The notes under the pieces: generated by a model
What the model saw: the letters and a program-made list of their open reading frames with translations, nothing else
Databases searched by the model: none
What the model was told of the DNA's origin: nothing
Shown here: positions 1 to 8,510 of the stretch, piece after piece
Layout: each line of letters starts with the position of its first letter
Position numbering within the stretch: the first letter of the stretch is position 1
Assembly (NCBI GenBank): GCA_015180985.1
Contig: CP054185.1
Coordinates: 186,001-250,000, forward strand
Length of the DNA stretch: 64,000 nucleotides
Reading direction: 5' to 3'
From: Flammeovirgaceae bacterium
GTDB taxonomy: Bacteria; Bacteroidota; Bacteroidia; Cytophagales; Cyclobacteriaceae
Position numbers and translations under genes: made by a program

Positions 1-42
1 AAGCCGGTGGCCTTCGCGTTTAAATACATCTTCACTAACTGA
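1..42 (+). CDS. C-terminal tail of an upstream gene (partial)
   Basis: The first 42 bases read as 13 codons plus TGA in frame 1, ending in the residues KYIFTN. The stop lies 11 bases before the next ATG, so this is probably the last part of a co-transcribed upstream gene. The visible tail is too short to assign a family. In operons of this type the preceding gene is often a multihaem cytochrome c or another redox subunit, but that cannot be seen here. Confidence 0.4.
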   Translation, partial: KPVAFAFKYIFTN

Positions 43-53
43 ATGATTTAGGT

Positions 54-1070
54 ATGGAACCTGTACAATTACCAGAAAACAAACGCACCGGGTGCCAATC
101 AGGCAATTGTTCTTGCGGAAAAAAGAAAGAGGATGGCTTTGAACAGGTGATGAAAAAACCCTCCGACAGAAGAGAGGCACTGAGAAACCTTACATTAGGC
201 CTGCTTACCGGTATAGGCTTCGCATCAACATCGTGCAGCGTTACGGCCGGTGACGCAAAAAAAGAAAAAGCACAACTCAATTGGGAAGAGTTTTTTAAAG
301 GCAACTACCAGTTAATGACGGATGAAGAAAAAGAATCGACCGTGAAACGCCTTGAACGATTATACGAACTCAACAACGGAAGAAAAATAAATGTATCAGC
401 GCAAGGCCCGATGAAGGATGTGCTTTATGGCTATGCCTTCAATATCTCAAAATGCCAGGGGTACATGGACTGTATTAATGCGTGTGTGCAGGAAAATAAC
501 CAGGACCGCAATTCGCAGATGCAGTACATCCGCATACACGAACACAAAAATGGTTCGATGGATTTTGAATTGGCAGATGATAATTTCTATCATGAAGTTC
601 CGGCTGCCGGTCATTTTTATATTGGAACACAATGCTTTCATTGTGAAAACCCACCTTGCGTGGAAGTATGCCCCGTAAAAGCCACCTGGAAAGAGAAAGA
701 CGGTATCGTGGTGGTTGATTACGACTGGTGCATCGGTTGCCGGTATTGCATGGCGGCCTGCCCGTATGACGGGCGCAGGTTTAACTGGGCTACTCCCGAA
801 GTTCCGGCCGAAGAAGTAAACCACAACCAGCACTACCTGGGCAACCGGCTTAGAAAGAAAGGTGTGATGGAGAAGTGTACCTTCTGCATCCAACGTTCGC
901 GCAACGGCAAAAATCCGGCTTGTGTAGAGGCCTGCCCCACGGGCGCGCGCATCTTTGGTAACCTGCTCGACCCGAACAGCGAAATCCGGCGGGTGCTGGC
1001 TAACAAAAAAGTTTTTAGGCTTAAAGAAGATTTAGGCACAGAGCCGAAGTTCTGGTATTTCATGGATTAA
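54..1070 (+). CDS. Periplasmic 4Fe-4S dicluster-type ferredoxin (DmsB/DsrO-like) with Tat-like signal
   Basis: A 338-aa electron-transfer subunit that would carry electrons between a quinol-interacting membrane partner (next gene) and a periplasmic redox partner. R39-R40 followed by a hydrophobic stretch and an STSC61 motif looks like a twin-arginine signal, possibly of a lipoprotein; it is preceded by an unusual Cys-containing N-terminal extension (C14, C19, C21). Four cluster motifs follow. C134-x2-Y137-x2-C140-x3-C144 is atypical because the second cysteine is Tyr. C194/C197/C202/C206, C226/C229/C232/C236 and C275/C278/C290/C294 are complete. The family normally has four full motifs, so the first site may hold a [3Fe-4S] cluster or none. 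The NrfD gene starts 9 bases downstream. Family membership is firm; the physiological partner is unknown because the upstream gene is outside the window. Confidence 0.9.
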   Translation: MEPVQLPENKRTGCQSGNCSCGKKKEDGFEQVMKKPSDRREALRNLTLGLLTGIGFASTSCSVTAGDAKKEKAQLNWEEFFKGNYQLMTDEEKESTVKRLERLYELNNGRKINVSAQGPMKDVLYGYAFNISKCQGYMDCINACVQENNQDRNSQMQYIRIHEHKNGSMDFELADDNFYHEVPAAGHFYIGTQCFHCENPPCVEVCPVKATWKEKDGIVVVDYDWCIGCRYCMAACPYDGRRFNWATPEVPAEEVNHNQHYLGNRLRKKGVMEKCTFCIQRSRNGKNPACVEACPTGARIFGNLLDPNSEIRRVLANKKVFRLKEDLGTEPKFWYFMD

Positions 1071-1079
1071 CAGAAGCGC

Positions 1080-2309
1080 ATGAAACAGCTGCAAATCTTC
1101 AGATCACTGGTAACTAACGGAATAAAAACCGCGCTTCACGGTAATTCATTATACCATGTATGGATGGGTTTTCTTACCTTTTTCATGTTGCTGGGTGCAT
1201 TTTGCTTTTACATTCAGTTGCGTGATGGACTAATTGTAACAGGCATGCACAACCACGTAAGCTGGGGTTTGTACATCTCCAACTTTACTTTCCTGGTTGG
1301 TGTTGCGGCTGCAGCAGTGATGTTGGTGTTACCTACCTACGTATTGAAGGAAATGGACTTTTCAAAAGCGGTACTGATTGGCGAAGGCATGGCCGTAGCC
1401 GCGCTCATTATGTGCCTGGCTTTTGTTACCGTTGATTTAGGCGGGCCCATCCGCGCCTGGCATCTGATACCCGGCATAGGCGTATTCAACTGGCCCAACT
1501 CTATGCTGGCTTGGGATGTGATTGTGTTGAATGGTTATCTCTTCATTAACATTACCGTGCCCCTGTACATTTTAATGTGCCGGTACCAGGGCAAAGAACC
1601 CAATAAAAATTTTTACCTGCCCGGTGTTTTGATTTCTGTTTTCTGGGCCGTAGGCATTCACCTGGTTACAGCCTTTCTGTATGCAGGCTTACCGGCACGG
1701 CCGCATTGGAACAACGCACTGTTAGGTCCGCGCTTTCTGGCATCAGCTTTTGCGGCAGGACCGGCACTTATCGTCATTGCGCTTGCCGTAATCGACCGCT
1801 TTACAAACTACAAGATTGATGACAACACCTTCCGGAAACTTGCCCTGGTCATCACCGTGGCTGCTCAAATAAACATCATTATGCTGGGCTCTGAGATATT
1901 CAAGGAGTTTTACTGGCCCACGCACCACGGAAGCAGCGCCATGTATTTGTTTTTTGGATTACACGGAAAAAACGCATTGGTTCCCTACATCTGGACGGCC
2001 ATTGGCTTAAGCTTTACCGCCACGGCCATTTTAAGTTTGCATAAACTAAGAAACAACAGAGTGTGGTTGTACATAGCGTGTATCATGTTGTTCACCGGTA
2101 TCTGGATTGAGAAGGGCATGGGGTTGATCATCCCCGGATTTATTCCAGAGGCCTGGGGCAACATTGTTGAGTATGCACCGACATGGATAGAAATCGGGGT
2201 AACCGGTGGTATCTGGGCCATGGGGGCGTTTGTTTTTTCGCTGCTTGCCAAAGTGGCCATTGGCATTGAAACCGGAACACTTCGTTACCAGGAAAAAATT
2301 TCAGTATGA
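1080..2309 (+). CDS. NrfD/PsrC-family membrane subunit (DsrP-like)
   Basis: A 409-aa polytopic membrane protein with about ten hydrophobic segments, typical of the NrfD/PsrC family that exchanges electrons with menaquinol and passes them to a partner Fe-S protein. The segment SNFTFLVGVAAAAVM and the later WHLIPGIGVFNWPNSMLAWD resemble the DsrP/QrcD branch rather than short NrfD proteins. It directly follows the periplasmic ferredoxin, matching the DsrO-DsrP pair order, but no DsrM or DsrK gene is visible. The stop codon overlaps the next start (ATGA at 2306-2309), indicating translational coupling. Substrate and direction of electron flow cannot be told from sequence. Confidence 0.9.
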   Translation: MKQLQIFRSLVTNGIKTALHGNSLYHVWMGFLTFFMLLGAFCFYIQLRDGLIVTGMHNHVSWGLYISNFTFLVGVAAAAVMLVLPTYVLKEMDFSKAVLIGEGMAVAALIMCLAFVTVDLGGPIRAWHLIPGIGVFNWPNSMLAWDVIVLNGYLFINITVPLYILMCRYQGKEPNKNFYLPGVLISVFWAVGIHLVTAFLYAGLPARPHWNNALLGPRFLASAFAAGPALIVIALAVIDRFTNYKIDDNTFRKLALVITVAAQINIIMLGSEIFKEFYWPTHHGSSAMYLFFGLHGKNALVPYIWTAIGLSFTATAILSLHKLRNNRVWLYIACIMLFTGIWIEKGMGLIIPGFIPEAWGNIVEYAPTWIEIGVTGGIWAMGAFVFSLLAKVAIGIETGTLRYQEKISV

Positions 2310-2641
2310 AAAAATCTGCCAGGAAATTACCCAAGCCGCCTAAGTTCTTTACCAATTTCGAAAAAAAGTATCCCGAGGTAGCCAAAGCCTACAAGCAATT
2401 AGGCGATGCTGTGCATGAACAGGGGCCTTTAACGGAACGCGAACGCGCATTGGTGAAACTTGCAGTATCGGGCAGTCATCGCTTAACGAGCGCGCTGAAA
2501 TCGCATATCCGAAAAGGAATTACAGCCGGTTTGACACGGGAAGAAATGGAGCAGGTTGCCTTGTTGCTTTTACCCACGGTAGGTTTTCCTACCACCATGA
2601 CCATGTTAGGTGTTATTGAAGAGCAGTTTGTGAAGAAATGA
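2306..2641 (+). CDS. Carboxymuconolactone decarboxylase-like (AhpD-fold) protein
   Basis: A 111-aa protein with the helical AhpD/CMD fold signature (LTERERALVKLAVSGSHRL followed by an H-x-RKGI helix and GLTREEMEQVALLL). The peroxidase-type CxxC pair of AhpD is absent; the equivalent stretch has Ser residues, so a thiol peroxidase role is unlikely. It is the last gene of the ferredoxin-NrfD operon and overlaps NrfD by four bases. Function is probably accessory to that redox module, but this is inferred from position only. Confidence 0.8.
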   Translation: MKKSARKLPKPPKFFTNFEKKYPEVAKAYKQLGDAVHEQGPLTERERALVKLAVSGSHRLTSALKSHIRKGITAGLTREEMEQVALLLLPTVGFPTTMTMLGVIEEQFVKK

Positions 2642-2792
2642 TCCATTGGCCCCGCAAAATTCGTTCTTTCAAGAAATGTGATTAGCAATGAAAATTGACA
2701 AAAACCAGTCGATTCTGTTTCAGTTTCGAAGGTTTCCATGAATTCTGTAAGGGTTTGAAATAACTTTATAAATCCAAAACCACCGAAATCCG

Positions 2793-2800
2793 TACATTTG
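2793..2800 (+). promoter_or_regulatory. Candidate Bacteroidota -7 element
   Basis: TACATTTG fits the TAnnTTTG consensus of the Bacteroidota primary sigma factor. It lies only 8 bases before the ATG at 2808, so transcripts would be almost leaderless, and no well-spaced -33 TTG is visible. Weak call. Confidence 0.3.
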
Positions 2801-2807
2801 CTTAATA

Positions 2808-3215
2808 ATGAAACTGCTCCGCACCATATCCTCCCTCCTGCTGGCCGCACTTGTGCTGATGGCCTCTAGCAGTTTTTATGTGGGTGTGCACTATTGTAGC
2901 GGTGCTGTTAAAGCAGTAGCCTTCCTTGACGAAGCCGATGGCTGCGGACATCAACAGTTGCCGCCTTGTCATCGAAAAGCGATGGAAGGATGTTGTAATG
3001 ATGAACAGTTTATTCATGAATCGCAGGATATTAATGGCGCAACCGTAAACATCTTACTTCCTGTGCTTTCATCCACAGATGTTATTCATCACACACAGGT
3101 GGTGGCTGAAATTATCCCTACTGCTTCCGTTTCTCCAACATCGTATTTTACAGATCACCCCCCTGCCCCCACCGGGCACGATATCATTATCACCAACCAG
3201 TCATTCTTAATCTGA
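2808..3215 (+). CDS. HYC_CC_PP family secreted Cys-rich protein
   Basis: A 135-aa exported protein with an N-terminal signal segment (about residues 1-27). It has the hallmarks that give the family its name: HYC at residues 28-30, a CC pair at 62-63 and an HPPAP motif near the C-terminus. Additional Cys at 46 and 54 and His residues make a plausible soft-metal site. Members occur next to metal-efflux genes in Bacteroidota, and here the gene is 76 bases ahead of a CusA-type pump. It may bind or sense copper or silver in the periplasm; that is inference from composition and neighbours. Biochemical function of the family is not established as far as I know. Confidence 0.8.
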   Translation: MKLLRTISSLLLAALVLMASSSFYVGVHYCSGAVKAVAFLDEADGCGHQQLPPCHRKAMEGCCNDEQFIHESQDINGATVNILLPVLSSTDVIHHTQVVAEIIPTASVSPTSYFTDHPPAPTGHDIIITNQSFLI

Positions 3216-3291
3216 TTCTGTTCAGCCATTCTCTTTGATGAGATTGGTGTGTCTTCTTTTTTTCTTTTCAAGAAGTCTTTAGAACAGAACT

Positions 3292-6200
3292 ATGATCAAT
3301 CTTATAATAAAATTCTTTTTAGAACAAAAACTGGTAACCGTGCTTGTGCTCCTGGCCATTGTAGGCTGGGGCCTGGTTACCGCTCCCTTCAACTGGAACA
3401 TTGGTTTTCTGCCGCAAGATCCTGTACCGGTGGATGCCATCCCCGACATTGGTGAAAACCAGCAAATCGTTTTCACGGAGTGGATGGGACGATCTCCTCA
3501 GGATGTAGAAGATCAAATCACATATCCACTGACTACAGCGTTGCTGGGTATGCCAGGTGTGAAGGCCATCCGCAGCACATCCATGTTTGGCTTCTCTTCT
3601 ATCTACATCATTTTCGATGATAATGTGGAGTACTACTGGAGTCGCTCAAGAATTCTTGAAAAGTTAAGTGCCCTGCCGTCCGGTTTATTGCCGGATGATG
3701 TTCAACCCAAACTTGGACCCGATGCCACCGCACTCGGACAAGTGTATTGGTACACGCTCGAAGGTCGTGATGAAAACGGAAACCCTGCAGGCGGTTGGGA
3801 TTTACATGAACTGCGTACCATCCAGGATTTTTATGTGCGTTATGCACTCACCGGTGCAGAAGGTGTTGCCGAAGTAGTCAGTGTTGGCGGACATATCAAA
3901 GAGTACCAGGTCGACCTTGATCCAGTGGCGATGAAGACGTACAACATTTCCATGATGGAAGTGATGCTGGCGTTGCGTAACAGCAACAGAGATGTTGGCG
4001 CTAATACAGTAGAGATAAATCGTGTGGAGTATCTGATTCGCGGGCTCGGCTATGTAAAAAAGATTGAAGACATAGAAGAAGCTGTGGTGCGGGTAAATCA
4101 GAATGTGCCTGTTCGCATTAAAGACATCGCACGCGTTGCGCTTGGTCCTGCTGATCGTTCCATGCTGGGGATTTTGGATAAGAGTGGAGCGGAAGCAGTG
4201 GGTGGTGTAGTCATTGCCCGCTATGGTGATAACCCATTGGCTGTAATCAATCACGTAAAAGACAAGATCAAGGAAATAGCCCCGGGATTACCTTCTAAAA
4301 AATTAGACGATGGAAGGACTTCTAAAGTAACCATCGTTCCGTTCTACGATCGCACACAACTCATCTATGAAACTTTAGGCACGCTGAACGATGCCATCAC
4401 GCTGCAAATTCTTATCACCATCATTGTAATCATCGTGATGGTGTATAACCTGCGTGCTTCATTTTTGATTTCAGCGTTGTTACCATTGGCAGTGCTGATG
4501 TGCTTCATCCTTATGAAATATTTTCATGTGGATGCCAACATTGTTGCGCTTTCAGGAATTGCCATTGCCATCGGAACCATGGTCGATCTCGGCATCATTC
4601 TCAATGAAAATATACTGAGACATCTTGAAGAAGCTCCGAAGGAACAACCATTAATCACTACAATTTATAATGCCGTATCGGAAGTTTCATCCGCCATCAT
4701 CACGGCCGTATCCACCACCATTGTAAGTTTTCTGCCAGTATTTACGTTGCAGGCTGCCGAAGGAAAATTGTTCGGACCATTGGCTTATACAAAAACATTT
4801 GCTTTGGTGGCTGCTTTGATCTTCACACTTGTCATCATGCCCACCTTCACCCACTGGGTGTTCGGCATGAAGGTCGGTAAAGGAAGATTCAAACTTGTTG
4901 GGAATATCTTACTCGCTTTAACGGGATTATTCATCGCGATAGTTTACTTGCCATGGGCAGGTGTTGCGTTGCTCTTGTTTGCGGTAAATAATATCCTCAA
5001 TCATTTTTATCAGGAGCAATATTCCCGCTTTCATGAATTGGCTACCGTAGGTATTTCTGTAGTAGCGGTATCATGGCTGCTGGCTACCACCTGGCTGCCG
5101 CTGGGTGTACACAACAGCATTATCCTGAACTTCCTGTTTATCCTCATCATCATGGGATTGGTACTGGGTGGATTCACCGCCTTCATTCGCTTCTATCCGG
5201 GAATTCTAACCTGGTGCCTTGAAAACAAGGTAAAATTCCTGCTGATCCCTGTCTTTATCATTCTATTGGGCTTAAACATTATGCTTGGCTTCAGCAAGGT
5301 GTTTGGTTTTGTTGAAAAAGGTTTTGATGCCATCGGCTGGAATATTCGGACCACTTCGGTGTGGAGTTCATTAACGCATACCTTCCCCGGTATAGGTAAA
5401 GAGTTTATGCCATCCCTGGATGAAGGTGCGTTTTTACTGATGCCAACCTCCATGCCGCATGCCGGTGTAGAAGCCAACAAACAAGTAGTGCAACAACTGG
5501 ACATGTTGGTAACGGCAATCCCCGAAGTAGAAATGGTTGTCGGGAAAGCGGGTCGTGCCGAAACTGCACTTGATCCCGCTCCGATGTCGATGTATGAGAA
5601 TGTGATTCTTTATAAATCTGAATACATCACGGATGTTAACGGAAGAAAATTGCGGTTTAAGGTTGATGATGAAGGAAACTTTGTCCGTGATGAAAACAGC
5701 AACCTGATCGAAGACAACTCCGGTGAATACTTCCGGCAATGGCGAAATCATATAAAGAGCCCTAACGACATCTGGGATGAAATTGTAAAGGTGGCCAATA
5801 TTCCCGGGGTAACCTCTGCACCCAAACTTCAGCCCATAGAGACGCGATTAGTAATGCTCCAAACCGGCATGCGTGCTCCCATGGGTATCAAGGTTTATGG
5901 TCCAGACCTAAAAACCGTTGAGACATTCAGTCTGAAGCTGGAGAAACATCTGAAGGAAGTTCCCTCCGTAAAACCTGAAGCTGTGTATGCCGACCGGTCC
6001 CTGGGCAAACCTTACATGGAAATCGATCTTAATCGTAAGGCCATGGCACGGTACGGATTGAATGTAAGTGATGTGCAGGAATACATTGAAGTGGCATTAG
6101 GCAGCATGAGTATGACCACCACCGTTGAAGGCCGCGAACGTTACTCCATCCGCGCGCGCTATGCACGCGAGTGGCGCAGCGATCCGGAATCCATCAACAA

Positions 6201-7059
6201 AGTATTTATTGCAACCCCAACCGGTGCGCAGATTCCGCTCAGCGAAATTTCCACCATCAACTATCGTCCCGGCCCAATGATGATTCGTGGAGAAGATTCA
6301 TTTCTGGTGGGTTATGTATTGTTCGATAAAAAAGATGGTTACGCAGAAGTGTCGGTAGTGGATGAAGCACAACGCTTCCTGAACAATAAAATTGCCAACG
6401 GTGAATTGATCGTACCGGCCGGAGTGAGCTACAAATTCTCAGGTAGTTATGAAAACCAGGTTAGAGCTGAGAAAAGATTAGCTGTAGTAATCCCATTATC
6501 GCTGCTGACCATCTTCCTGATTTTGTATTTCCAGTTCCGTTCGGTGGCCACATCACTCTTTATATTCTCCGCTATCGCCATGGCGTTTGCGGGAGGTTTT
6601 ATGATGCTTTGGCTGTATGGTCAGGATTGGTTCATGGACTTCAGTTTCTTTGGCACCAACTTCCGTGAACTGTTTCAGATGCGTGCATTCAACCTGAGTG
6701 TTGCCGTATGGGTTGGATTCATTGCACTGTTTGGTATTGCTACCGATGATGGTGTTGTGATTGGAACCTATCTCGCTCAAAGTTTACAGAAACATAAACC
6801 TGGAAACGTGAGCGGGATACGCAAAGCAGTGCTTGAAGCCGGTATGCGCAGGGTACGTCCATGTTTGATGACAACCGCCACAACACTTTTTGCCCTTTTA
6901 CCTGTACTGACATCATCGGGACGAGGCTCCGACATTATGATTCCGATGGCCATTCCTTCCTTTGGCGGGATGGCGGTGGCCCTTATAACCTTATTTATAG
7001 TTCCGGTATTATTTTCCTGGAATGAGGAAAGAAAAGTTAACAACCGACAATTACCATAG
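3292..7059 (+). CDS. cusA: CusA/CzcA-family heavy-metal efflux RND permease
   Basis: A 1255-aa inner-membrane RND pump of the heavy-metal (HME) class. It opens the operon cusA-cusC-cusB. The transmembrane-4 signature AIGTMVDLGIILNEN (residues about 427-440, D432 in the proton-relay position) is characteristic. Porter-domain sequences near the N-terminus (EDQITYPLTTALLGMPGVK) are typical. A Met-containing stretch around residues 853-870 (LQTGMRAPMGIKV) lies in the metal-binding porter region. The protein is about 200 residues longer than the usual 1040. The extra length is mostly a hydrophobic block at about 523-700 that should add transmembrane helices, plus a short charged insertion near 780-830. 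Substrate is likely Cu(I)/Ag(I), judged from the partner proteins; Zn/Co is less likely but not excluded. Confidence 0.93.
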   Translation: MINLIIKFFLEQKLVTVLVLLAIVGWGLVTAPFNWNIGFLPQDPVPVDAIPDIGENQQIVFTEWMGRSPQDVEDQITYPLTTALLGMPGVKAIRSTSMFGFSSIYIIFDDNVEYYWSRSRILEKLSALPSGLLPDDVQPKLGPDATALGQVYWYTLEGRDENGNPAGGWDLHELRTIQDFYVRYALTGAEGVAEVVSVGGHIKEYQVDLDPVAMKTYNISMMEVMLALRNSNRDVGANTVEINRVEYLIRGLGYVKKIEDIEEAVVRVNQNVPVRIKDIARVALGPADRSMLGILDKSGAEAVGGVVIARYGDNPLAVINHVKDKIKEIAPGLPSKKLDDGRTSKVTIVPFYDRTQLIYETLGTLNDAITLQILITIIVIIVMVYNLRASFLISALLPLAVLMCFILMKYFHVDANIVALSGIAIAIGTMVDLGIILNENILRHLEEAPKEQPLITTIYNAVSEVSSAIITAVSTTIVSFLPVFTLQAAEGKLFGPLAYTKTFALVAALIFTLVIMPTFTHWVFGMKVGKGRFKLVGNILLALTGLFIAIVYLPWAGVALLLFAVNNILNHFYQEQYSRFHELATVGISVVAVSWLLATTWLPLGVHNSIILNFLFILIIMGLVLGGFTAFIRFYPGILTWCLENKVKFLLIPVFIILLGLNIMLGFSKVFGFVEKGFDAIGWNIRTTSVWSSLTHTFPGIGKEFMPSLDEGAFLLMPTSMPHAGVEANKQVVQQLDMLVTAIPEVEMVVGKAGRAETALDPAPMSMYENVILYKSEYITDVNGRKLRFKVDDEGNFVRDENSNLIEDNSGEYFRQWRNHIKSPNDIWDEIVKVANIPGVTSAPKLQPIETRLVMLQTGMRAPMGIKVYGPDLKTVETFSLKLEKHLKEVPSVKPEAVYADRSLGKPYMEIDLNRKAMARYGLNVSDVQEYIEVALGSMSMTTTVEGRERYSIRARYAREWRSDPESINKVFIATPTGAQIPLSEISTINYRPGPMMIRGEDSFLVGYVLFDKKDGYAEVSVVDEAQRFLNNKIANGELIVPAGVSYKFSGSYENQVRAEKRLAVVIPLSLLTIFLILYFQFRSVATSLFIFSAIAMAFAGGFMMLWLYGQDWFMDFSFFGTNFRELFQMRAFNLSVAVWVGFIALFGIATDDGVVIGTYLAQSLQKHKPGNVSGIRKAVLEAGMRRVRPCLMTTATTLFALLPVLTSSGRGSDIMIPMAIPSFGGMAVALITLFIVPVLFSWNEERKVNNRQLP

Positions 7060-7061
7060 TC

Positions 7062-8501
7062 ATGAAAATGAAAACAAAAATATTCATTATCAGTCATCAG
7101 GTATCTCTAATCTTCAGTTTGATAGTTCTTGCTTATCACCTTCAAGGACAGTCTTTGGATGAGTACCTTAAGATCTCGGGTCAGAACAACCCATCACTCA
7201 AAGCAAGGTACAACGAGTACTATTCAGCGCTGGAAAGAGTACCGCAAGCCGGCTCACTTCCTGACCCGCAACTATCCTTCAGTATGTTCATTTCGAAAGA
7301 AGGATTATACATGGAACGCTTCATGGGAGAACAGCTCTCTGAAATTTCCGTGATGCAAATGTTTCCCTGGATAGGCACGCAAGGTGCCGCAAAAAATGAA
7401 GCTACTTACATGGCACAAATGAAATTTACTTCATTTAAGGAATCAAAAATCAACCTTTACCATGAAGTGCGTGTAGGCTGGTACAGGCTCTATCAGGTTG
7501 ATAAGGAGTTAAAACTGTTGGAAGAGGAGAAGGAGATATTAAAAACCTACGAACAACTGGCGCTTACCCGATTTAAAACCGGAATCAGTGGTAGTGCTCC
7601 AATGAATAACCAAATCACAAACGTCCAACCCTCCACTTCATCAACAGGCATGGCTAACATGGGTATGGGTGGAAGCAACACAACTTCACCCAGTCCAACA
7701 TCCAATACAGGAACTGGTGGCATGTCGGGTGGATCAACGGGCTCAATGGTAGATGTATTACTTATTCAGCTCCAGATAAAAGAACTGGATACACGGATAT
7801 CCATCCTTAAAGCATCACAGAAACCCCTGGAAATAAAATTCAACAATCTGCTCAATCGCCCGGCCCATGAATCCATTGTTGTGGCTGATACATTAGCATC
7901 AATACCGTTGCCGGCTTCACTTTCGATAATACAGGATTCCGTCATTCAAAATCACCCTATGGTGAAAATGTATGAATGGGATGAGAAGGCTCGCGAGCAA
8001 CAACAACGCATGGCTAAACTCATGGGCCGACCTATGATTGCTGTGGGGCTATCGTACATGATTTTCCGTCCGCGGTTCGATGAAATGTTCAATGAAAATA
8101 TGGGTGGTGAAAATATGTTCATGCCAATGGTAACCATGACACTTCCTATCTATCGAAAAAAGTTTTCAGCACAACGTAAAGAAGCAGAATATTTGCAACA
8201 ATCAGCTACTGAGAACAAGGAAGCTGCCAAACTTGAGTTACTCAGCGAGCTGGAAAGTTTATTGTATGAATACGAAAGCAGTAACAAGCGCCTTGAGTTG
8301 CTAACCGAACAGATAGCAATAACTAACCAGGTCATCCGCCTGATGACAACAACTTACAGCACCGGTGGCAACGGAATAGAGGAGATTCTTCGACAACGAC
8401 AGTCGCTGCTGAATTATCAACAACAACAAATATCAACCTTGACTGAACAACATGTTATTGTATCAGGAATAACAAAACTTATGGGAATAGACTCAAATTG
8501 A
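7062..8501 (+). CDS. cusC: TolC-family outer-membrane efflux protein (CusC-like) with Met/Gly-rich loop
   Basis: A 479-aa outer-membrane channel subunit of the same tripartite pump. It has an N-terminal signal segment (about residues 12-30) and two OEP repeats with long heptad helices. The gene starts two bases after the cusA stop. Between the two halves, at about residues 180-230, is a low-complexity insertion rich in Met, Gly, Ser and Thr (for example MANMGMGGSN and TGGMSGGSTGSM). This is not part of the standard barrel or tunnel and would sit at the periplasmic equatorial region. Met-rich runs are known Cu(I)/Ag(I) ligands in other copper proteins, so a metal-handling role is plausible but inferred. 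Confidence 0.9.
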   Translation: MKMKTKIFIISHQVSLIFSLIVLAYHLQGQSLDEYLKISGQNNPSLKARYNEYYSALERVPQAGSLPDPQLSFSMFISKEGLYMERFMGEQLSEISVMQMFPWIGTQGAAKNEATYMAQMKFTSFKESKINLYHEVRVGWYRLYQVDKELKLLEEEKEILKTYEQLALTRFKTGISGSAPMNNQITNVQPSTSSTGMANMGMGGSNTTSPSPTSNTGTGGMSGGSTGSMVDVLLIQLQIKELDTRISILKASQKPLEIKFNNLLNRPAHESIVVADTLASIPLPASLSIIQDSVIQNHPMVKMYEWDEKAREQQQRMAKLMGRPMIAVGLSYMIFRPRFDEMFNENMGGENMFMPMVTMTLPIYRKKFSAQRKEAEYLQQSATENKEAAKLELLSELESLLYEYESSNKRLELLTEQIAITNQVIRLMTTTYSTGGNGIEEILRQRQSLLNYQQQQISTLTEQHVIVSGITKLMGIDSN

Positions 8502-8510
8502 TATATCAAT
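8497..8510. promoter_or_regulatory. Perfect 14-bp palindrome at the cusC/cusB junction
   Basis: ATTGATATATCAAT is a perfect palindrome overlapping the stop of cusC and the first possible start of cusB. The same ATTGAT...ATCAAT arms occur at 10258-10275 ahead of the free DUF3347 gene. It could be an operator, or simply AT-rich chance; no regulator gene is nearby. Confidence 0.3.
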
